Assembly (NCBI GenBank): GCA_009760855.2
Contig: WPIO01000058.1
Span: forward strand, 812,501-876,500
Length of the DNA: 64,000 nt
Origin: Cristatella mucedo
Taxonomy: Eukaryota; Bryozoa; Phylactolaemata; Cristatellidae
Direction: 5' to 3'
The notes beneath the pieces are model-generated. The model was not told where the DNA came from, did not search any database, and worked only from the letters and a program-made list of their open reading frames with translations. The translations under genes and the position numbers were made by a program. This document shows positions 58,007 to 64,000 of the stretch, in pieces. Numbering within the stretch: position 1 is the stretch's first letter; every line of letters begins with the position of its first letter.

Positions 58007-60200
58007 AATGTATCTCCGTCAGTAACTCCACAAAGTCATAAAGACCATGTGGGTGTTACGCAGGAGAGTTTTGTATAGCGCACTCACAGCCTAAGCGGCT
58101 TTCGGTACGCATTCGGTAGCCAATAGACTTCGTCTCACGCAACAAAGAGAAAGTGGGAAGCATAGCAGAGTTAAGAGAGCAGTTGAGGTAGTGAGTAGCA
58201 TAGAAGTAGCAGTTCAGGACCGCTGAAAAAGATGTACCATAGTAGGCAGTTGGAGAGTAGATGTCGTTGCGTAAGAATTGTGGAAGCGAGTTCCACAGTC
58301 TAGGACCTGCAGAGCTAAAGCTTCTGTCGCCAACTGTCTTTAAGCGGAGGAATGGGACAGCTAATTTATTGTCCACACGGAACCTGAGGGCGCGAACAGG
58401 CTGAAACTGATGCAGGAGTTCAGCTAGGTATAAAGGAGCCAAGCCGTGGCGGGCCTTGTGGGTCAGCGTAAGAACTTTGCTCTGTATTCGTTGCTCAGCC
58501 GGCAACCATCCTAGCTCTTTCAGCAAAGGAGACACGTGCTCAAACCGCTGGGACTTGAAGACCAGCCTTGCAGCCATATTCAAAGTCCGCTGTAGTGGCA
58601 TAATAGCTTTCTTTGGTAGCCCAGCCAAAAGAGAATTACAATAATCAAGCCGAGACAGAACTAAAAAACTAGTTAAATTTTTTACAAGCCACTGTGGGAG
58701 ACAGCTCCTAATCTTAGATAGGGATCGGATGTGATGGCTAGCTGTAGAGGCAGTCTTCTGAATGAAGCTTTTGAAATTGAGGCAGCTGTCGAACACGACA
58801 CCTAGATTTCGAGCACGTGGTGAAGGTCGCACAATAGCATCACCTATTAGAATAGCAAAGCCTTTTAATCCAGCCACACGCTTAGGGTGTCCTATGAGAA
58901 GCAGTTCGGTTTTATCGTCATTTAATTTCAGGAAGTTTTCCGACATCCAGGATCGAATATCGGCAAGGCAAGCATTCAGTTTCTCAGTTGCTGAAGCAGA
59001 TTCTGACGGTTTAAAAGACAAATACAACTGAGTATCGTCAGCATAGAAGTGATATCCTTTTCCATGGGCCTTAATCACTTTTCCCAGAGGTTGCGTATAA
59101 ATGGAGAACAGCAAGGGACCAAGTACAGACCCTTGAGGGACTCCACAGTTGACCCTTCTCATGTCTCAGACCTGACCCCCACACGACACGGATTGAACAC
59201 GATCAGACAAGTAGGATTTAAACCACGCCAGTGCTTCGTCTGCCAGACCGATCGTTGTTCTCAATCGTTCAAGCAGAACCTCGTGATCAATGGTGTCGAA
59301 AGCAGCAGACAGATTTAGCAGGGCTAAGGCAGTGACATTCCGGTCGTCGTTGCCACGTAGAATGTCATTGTTAACACGGAGGAGAGCAGTTTCAGTGGAG
59401 TGCTGCCTCTTGAAACCTGATTGAAATGTTTCTGACATTCCATTATTTTCAATATGTTCAACCAGCTGCTTAACAACAATTTTTTCAAGAATCTTTGATA
59501 AGAACGGAAGAAGGGAAACTGGACGATAGTTTGCAAGGACCTCTGTGTCTAATCCAGGCTTTTTAAGAATAGGTCTAACGATTGCCGATTTGAAGGACTT
59601 GGGGACGACCCCTTTTCCCAAAGAAGCATTACAAATCTTGGTTATGGCAGGGCTAAGTTGGTCAGCAAGTGAAGACCACAGAGATGAAGGTATAGGGTCT
59701 TCAGGAGACGAGCTCTTTTTGCTAGACCTTATTAGGGCAGCCACATCACAGGCAGAAACATCGGAGAACCTTTTAAGAAAGGTCACAGGTTGAGGAACGG
59801 CGATTGCTTTGGTCGGAGGGGGCTTAATGGAGGCACGAACGTACACAATTTTTTCAGTAAAGAAGGCTGAAAACTTTTCGGCTGAGCCCTTAATATCTGG
59901 GTAGTCAGACCTGGCAGCATTGGCCAGTAAATGGTTTACTGTCTTATAAATCTGTTTAGTGTCCGACTGGCAGGAATTCAGCTTTCTAATGAAAAAAGAA
60001 GCCCTGGCTTTTTTAAGCTTTCGGGTGTAAACTCGAAGGAAGTCTTTAAAATTGACTAGGTCTGCCTCAGACCCCGATTTCTTGAAACGACGTTCCAGCC
60101 TGCGCTTAACACGGCGCATCTTAAGGAGTTTTTTTGTAAATTGAAAGCAATCTCGACTACTTTGAACACGGATAGAGCGAACGGGAGCAATTATAGTCTT
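58007..60200 (-). mobile_element. LINE family A (L2-like), best copy, 5'-truncated
   Basis: The RT region and 3' end, in the minus direction. The 5' end is cut near 60,200 (an in-frame TAA precedes KTIIAPVRS), so no endonuclease remains. The right order is RT N-terminal part, RT core, C-terminal part, then the 3' region. Its 3' tail is a repeat of CATTA (seen on plus as TAATGTAATGTAATG at 57,990-58,007). Three other copies of this family lie in the window. Confidence 0.9.
58056..60200 (-). pseudogene. Reverse transcriptase ORF of LINE family A, one in-frame stop
   Basis: The minus-strand frame is open from 60,200 to a TGA at 59,166-59,168, and continues in the same frame after it to 58,056. 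Motifs: YRPVSLLPFLSKILEKIVV, SAAFDTIDHEVLLERL (catalytic Asp), [20 protein letters not shown] and [12 protein letters not shown] with the YADD box at 59,034-59,045, then [16 protein letters not shown] and [21 protein letters not shown] single stop codon between the Asp motif and the PQG motif is the only break, so this copy is young or recently inactivated. Confidence 0.88.
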
Positions 60201-61395
60201 TTAATGTGAAAATAACTATGATACGCGTATAAAGTTATCACGCTATCGATAGATACTCCAAATCTGTTAATCTTCCTCATCAGTGACCTAAAGCATTTGC
60301 TTATGCACTCCTCCAAATTATGGTGATTATGAATATCTAGTGCATTTCATTTTATCACAATCTTATTGTCTCGTTCATTAACCCTTATCTTCATTGCTAT
60401 TTTAAGATATTAATATATATATATATATATATATAGAATATATATATATATAATAATACGGTATTGATGGTATCTTGCATAATCTTATCTCTCAACGAGT
60501 TATGATCTATTTTTAGCATCGAAAAACTTGGTTCCCTAAGAAATTTTTAACTAACGACCTTACAGAATCCCCGATAATTTCCACGTGGTAGGTTACGGCT
60601 TATTACCCTGGGTACTTTTGGTAGCTTATTAGCCCTAGCTACTACCTAATCACACTTTTAGCAGAACGCTTACTTAAGCCACAAACTAGTCTTATCGCCT
60701 TTGGCAGCCCTGATTTATTAGGAATCATCACACCAAACGTTATGAAAAGTGGTTTTCAAGAGGACTAGCCATTGCGATTGCTTGGGTGAAATCTTATCCT
60801 ATATTGCAACACGAGACTAAGAGATTTGGAACGGGTCTGGACCAGTTTGGAACTGGTAAGAATTGCTTCCACCTCTAACCTCACCTGCATGTTTGCATAC
60901 TACTCCGTTTGGCAGACGTACTCTTTAGACCTATCTAAAGATAATTTTTAGCTCACCAAACCTAGAAAACAGTATAACAATTAAAAGAATAATGATAGTC
61001 CATCTAGAAACTGAGCCTGAATGCTCCCATCGAATGAGTGCCACATTAGCATCCTTTTTAGCCCCATCTGCAGTGTGTTCTCTGAGGAGAAATCCCTTAA
61101 AGCTGCGTTCCTGCGTTCCAGCGTTCCAGCTGAGCCGTTTCCGAGAAGCCTCCAGTACACCTCTCATACGCTCGATAACGCCACCCTGGAAGCCTGTTAG
61201 CCACATGGAGTGAGCCAAAGAGTCTGCAAGAGGGGAGATTAGGGGTAATTTTATGGCAACGTGTGCTTGAAGGGGTATAAGATGGGATGGGTGGCCAGGC
61301 TTCGCTCCTTCAGAAAGATCTAGGGGAAGAGCTTTCGCCCCTCGAGCCCCTCCCTACGCTTTTGGCTGTGACCTTTCTACGTTAGTGCAAATAAG
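60201..61395. other. Intergenic sequence with an AT microsatellite
   Basis: An (AT)n tract lies at 60,412-60,455 (TATATATATA with a short interruption). No coding sequence is recognised. GCGTTCC is repeated three times near 61,107-61,128. Confidence 0.5.
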
Positions 61396-61500
61396 TAGTA
61401 GTAGTAGTAGTAATAATAATAATTATAATAATAATACTTTTGCATGGCACCTTCTGACAATGTAATATCTTTCTGGGTAGCACTTTGCACATGCTGCAGT
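61396..61500 (-). mobile_element. LINE family B 3' tail fragment, diverged
   Basis: GTAGTAGTAATAATAATAAT, then TGGCACCTTCTGACAATGT and ATCTTTCTGGGTAGCACTTT. Confidence 0.65.
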
Positions 61501-61599
61501 GGAATCATTTCTATACGTTTAGTGAACGCCGTTCTCAAGTTCAACGTCCTGCGTTTCTGTCGCTGTTGGCCGCACCGCTATGGGCTTTGCTAGGTCCCA

Positions 61600-62056
61600 C
61601 TTTAGACCCGCCCACTCTTGTCACCGGAAGTATTATGGCAGCTCTCAGCCCCGAGACCCTCTGCGGATAGCCAGCAGCAGCTGTGCGTAGCCCCCGTTGC
61701 TGGCGAAAAACGACTGCGGTGAGCAGCTCCTGCATATGGAGTCGATCGAAATATAGTGGGCGCTTCGCACGCGGGACTTTATATGTTAAGGAAAGCAGCA
61801 CGCGCTGCGCGTCTGACAGCGTCTAGTAAGTGTGCTGTTCGACGCCCTTTGGGGCAGCGTCGTCATATAATAGGGGCGCTGACGGGGCAAATAAGTTGTT
61901 TTCGCCCGCATTTTTTCCTTCTGCGAGCTGTTACTGCCCCTCGCCGCTCGATTCTGGTGAACAGAAGTCTGTCGGCGTTTGCCAACCGTGCGCCTCTGCA
62001 GTACGCTTGCCGCGGCTGGGTCTGCAATGCAATCGTCGCTTTGTAGGGCAAAAAGA
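61600..62056 (+). promoter_or_regulatory. Possible GC-rich promoter region
   Basis: CpG-rich sequence relative to the rest, with an ETS-like site ACCGGAAGT at 61,622-61,630 just before TATTATGGC, and no repeats. It precedes the putative first exon at 62,057. Promoter function is inference. Confidence 0.3.
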
Positions 62057-62310
62057 ATGAGTGGCAGCCAGTCAAGCAAACTGTCCGGCCTGAAGCCCCC
62101 GAGCAAGCTGCCCAAGTCGGGTGCAGCCGGCGGACGAGGACTGGGCTCTGCGTCCAGCAGCCGAGCGCAAAGTACGCCGCCGCCTGCCGTGCGCCTGACT
62201 ACCGCATGGGCTGAGCCGACCGAGCCGCCGTTTTCTGCGCTGGCTGTGAAGCGTGCAAGACCCCGTGCCGAAGACATCTCGGCTGCTTTTATTTGGGGAG
62301 GCGACGCGAA
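62057..62310 (+). CDS. Putative first coding exon, basic Ser/Pro-rich protein
   Basis: An ATG in fair context (AAAAGAATGA) opens MSGSQSSKLSGLKPPSKLP, then KSGAAGGRGLGSASSSRAQ, and continues open to a LINE tail at 62,310. The SGLKPPSKLPKSG stretch recalls the basic N-terminal stretches of microtubule plus-end proteins (CLIP-like), but the match is too short to name the gene. A possible donor AAAGTACGCC is near 62,170; the real end of the exon is not known. The rest of the gene would lie beyond the window. Confidence 0.35.
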
Positions 62311-62530
62311 GATAATAATAATAGTGATAATACATTTGATAAAGCGTCCTCAGAGAACTCAATCTCTATCTAGGCGCTGTAAATTTGCTGCAAGGGAAGC
62401 TCGATCGAATGGTTGTTGGTAGCATGCTCAATGACAACAAGAATACCTTGGTTAAGGGGTGACAAGCACAGGGTCAGCATGCAAGTATGGCAGCATGCAC
62501 AGTGTCAGCACGCATAAGCACAAGATAAGC
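62310..62530 (-). mobile_element. LINE family B, 3' end
   Basis: ATACATTTGATAAAGCGTCC, CTCTATCTAGGCGCTGTAAAT, then 3' region AGCACAGGGTCAGCATGCAAG. Confidence 0.85.
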
Positions 62531-63006
62531 TTTTAGTGCAAGCCGCTCGCACCGTCCTCGCCTCGCGGCTGTCGAAACTTTTGTTAAACCCACGTAGCTC
62601 AACGGTGCACTTGCTAAATCGCCCCTTGGTTACTGCGCTGCACTAGAAATCACCTACTCTTTATTCGACCCACTGAAACCGGTACTGAATCGAAGCCTTC
62701 CTGAACAGTGCCCGCTGAAAATGCGCCAGCAGTGGTGACTTTGGTAAATATGCATTAATTAGTAACTGCATGTAAATGCGTCGTCTGGACTCACTGCTCA
62801 CTTTGGAAACCGCTGCTTGGCATCACATTTTATTTCCCGGCTGCTAAAGCACCTCCGATTGGCTCTAGCGTGTGTCTTTAATTTTTGAGTGGAGTTACTC
62901 ACGAAGATGCATGACATGACAGCTTCTTTATAAGGTACAGTTGTTCTAATCTTGCAGTACACAATTCTTTGTTGCCCACTTCGACCAGGCTTTGGTTTAG
63001 GGTTTA
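62531..63006. other. Intergenic sequence without recognised features
   Basis: I see no gene and no repeat here. Confidence 0.4.
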
Positions 63007-63714
63007 AGCTTCGTTTACACGGAAGGTTTTCTTCCTAAATCGGCATAGATTTACAATCGATTTCCCACAGATTTGGGCTACTGCATCACCATATGTCACC
63101 ACATTTTGGAGAAGGAGCCAAATCAGCCGACTCTCACGAAGGAGAATCTGTTTCTACTTGTTGGCTCCTTGTTGGTGAAGCCGACCAATCAAAATCGTAG
63201 GGCTTGTCACATACACCCACAGCCAAAATAAAAATAGCTGACATTCATAGGCTCGAGTTATATTGAGGCGTCCAGAGCAATCCTTGAACACGGGACACTT
63301 ATGCGTTGTAGCTAAGGCTTAAGCCTTTTCTACATAGAAGACGTGTGCTTGTTTATGAAACCCACCAACAAACTCGCTATGGCTCGCATTACTTAGCACT
63401 ATACTCCCTCATACCCAGAACGGTGCACATTACTTAGTACTGTGCACTTTCCCGAATAAGCTTTTTTAAATGCATATCTTTCTTTTATTTATGTTCTTCT
63501 CCTACTACTCTACATTGATGACTGAAGCGCGAAAACTCAACCGCTGGTGATGGCTTGGCATCTTTCCAAAAAACCCTCTTTCATACCAGCCTCCCTAATT
63601 AGAGCACGAGCTGTGAGCGGGACTTAGTCAGCCATCTAATCGGTCGTGTAAACGTCCTAACTAGTAGGAAAGTTGGGGTTGGTCAGGAGGAAAGTCTGCC
63701 GTGTAAACGCAGCT
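63007..63714. mobile_element. Putative non-autonomous DNA transposon with 30-bp TIRs
   Basis: Left end AGCTTCGTTTACACGGAAGG; the reverse complement of the right end is AGCTGCGTTTACACGGCAGA. Over 30 bases, 25 match. The interior has no transposase ORF. The flanks show no clear target duplication, so the superfamily cannot be fixed. Confidence 0.6.
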
Positions 63715-63784
63715 CAAGAAGACTACCAGCCCTCTTGAGTCCTTTGCCTGCTGATCTCGTGAGATTCTTTGATTTAATGATGTC

Positions 63785-64000
63785 GTAAAACTAGCATTAT
63801 AAATCTGTCCTCAGCCCTAAGTTATGTCCCAGCATCGTTTAACGAGGCTACCGTTATGCCCCTTATTAAGAAGTCGACTCTAGACTATAAGAAACTAAGA
63901 AACTTGGTAAACTTTCGCCTTATCTCTTTATTGTGGTTCATATCAAAGACACAGGAGCAAGCAGAAAGTCCTTCTCAGTAATGCTGACTTATTTAGTGTA
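63785..64000 (+). mobile_element. LINE family B, RT N-terminal part (runs off the window)
   Basis: LSSALSYVPASFNEATVMPL and IKKSTLDYKKL then FRLISL correspond to SLASGHVPAPLKKAIARPLI, IKKAALDEEY and FRPLSL of the copy at 42,542. A stop and frame changes are visible. Confidence 0.75.

Overview
This window is nuclear DNA from an animal, most likely an invertebrate. The protein-coding genes are split by GT-AG introns, there are no bacterial-type operons, and most of the sequence is interspersed repeats. The LTR element, the two L2-like LINE families and the LINE-tailed tRNA SINEs suggest a lophotrochozoan (flatworm or mollusc-like) genome. That placement is inference; no single gene proves it.

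Region 1 (1-3,300): the 3' end of a synaptotagmin-family gene on the plus strand, two exons carrying a C2B domain that has lost part of its calcium site. It converges tail-to-tail with the next gene. A 168-bp mariner-type MITE lies between them.

Region 2 (3,144-28,908, minus strand): a complete mitochondrial Lon protease gene. I placed all 16 coding exons; every splice phase agrees and the spliced frame is 995 codons plus stop. Walker A and B, sensor 1, the protease Ser (about residue 899) and Lys (about 942) are all present. The introns are packed with decayed Tc1-like transposons, SINEs, LINE 3' ends and a 178-bp AT microsatellite. One LINE tail abuts the 3' splice site of exon 6.

Region 3 (28.9-39.3 kb): a 1,493-bp solo LTR with a CTAG target duplication; decayed LINEs; then a dead Ty3/gypsy-like LTR retrotransposon (gag, protease, RT, RNase H, integrase, both LTRs) whose 5' LTR carries a nested SINE; then a small related solo LTR.

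Region 4 (39.3-64 kb): mainly LINE and SINE graveyard. LINE family A has one copy with an RT frame broken by a single stop codon (58.0-60.2 kb). LINE family B has more than 20 copies, mostly 3' ends; one copy keeps endonuclease and RT remnants (41.0-43.2 kb). Between the repeats are coding-like islands I cannot name (45.9-46.4, 49.2-50.5 and 56.8-58.0 kb, and a possible first exon at 62.06 kb). A 708-bp terminal-inverted-repeat element lies at 63.0-63.7 kb.

The strongest system-level observation is that the tRNA-derived SINE family 1 ends in a copy of the LINE family B 3' tail, so that LINE probably mobilised it.
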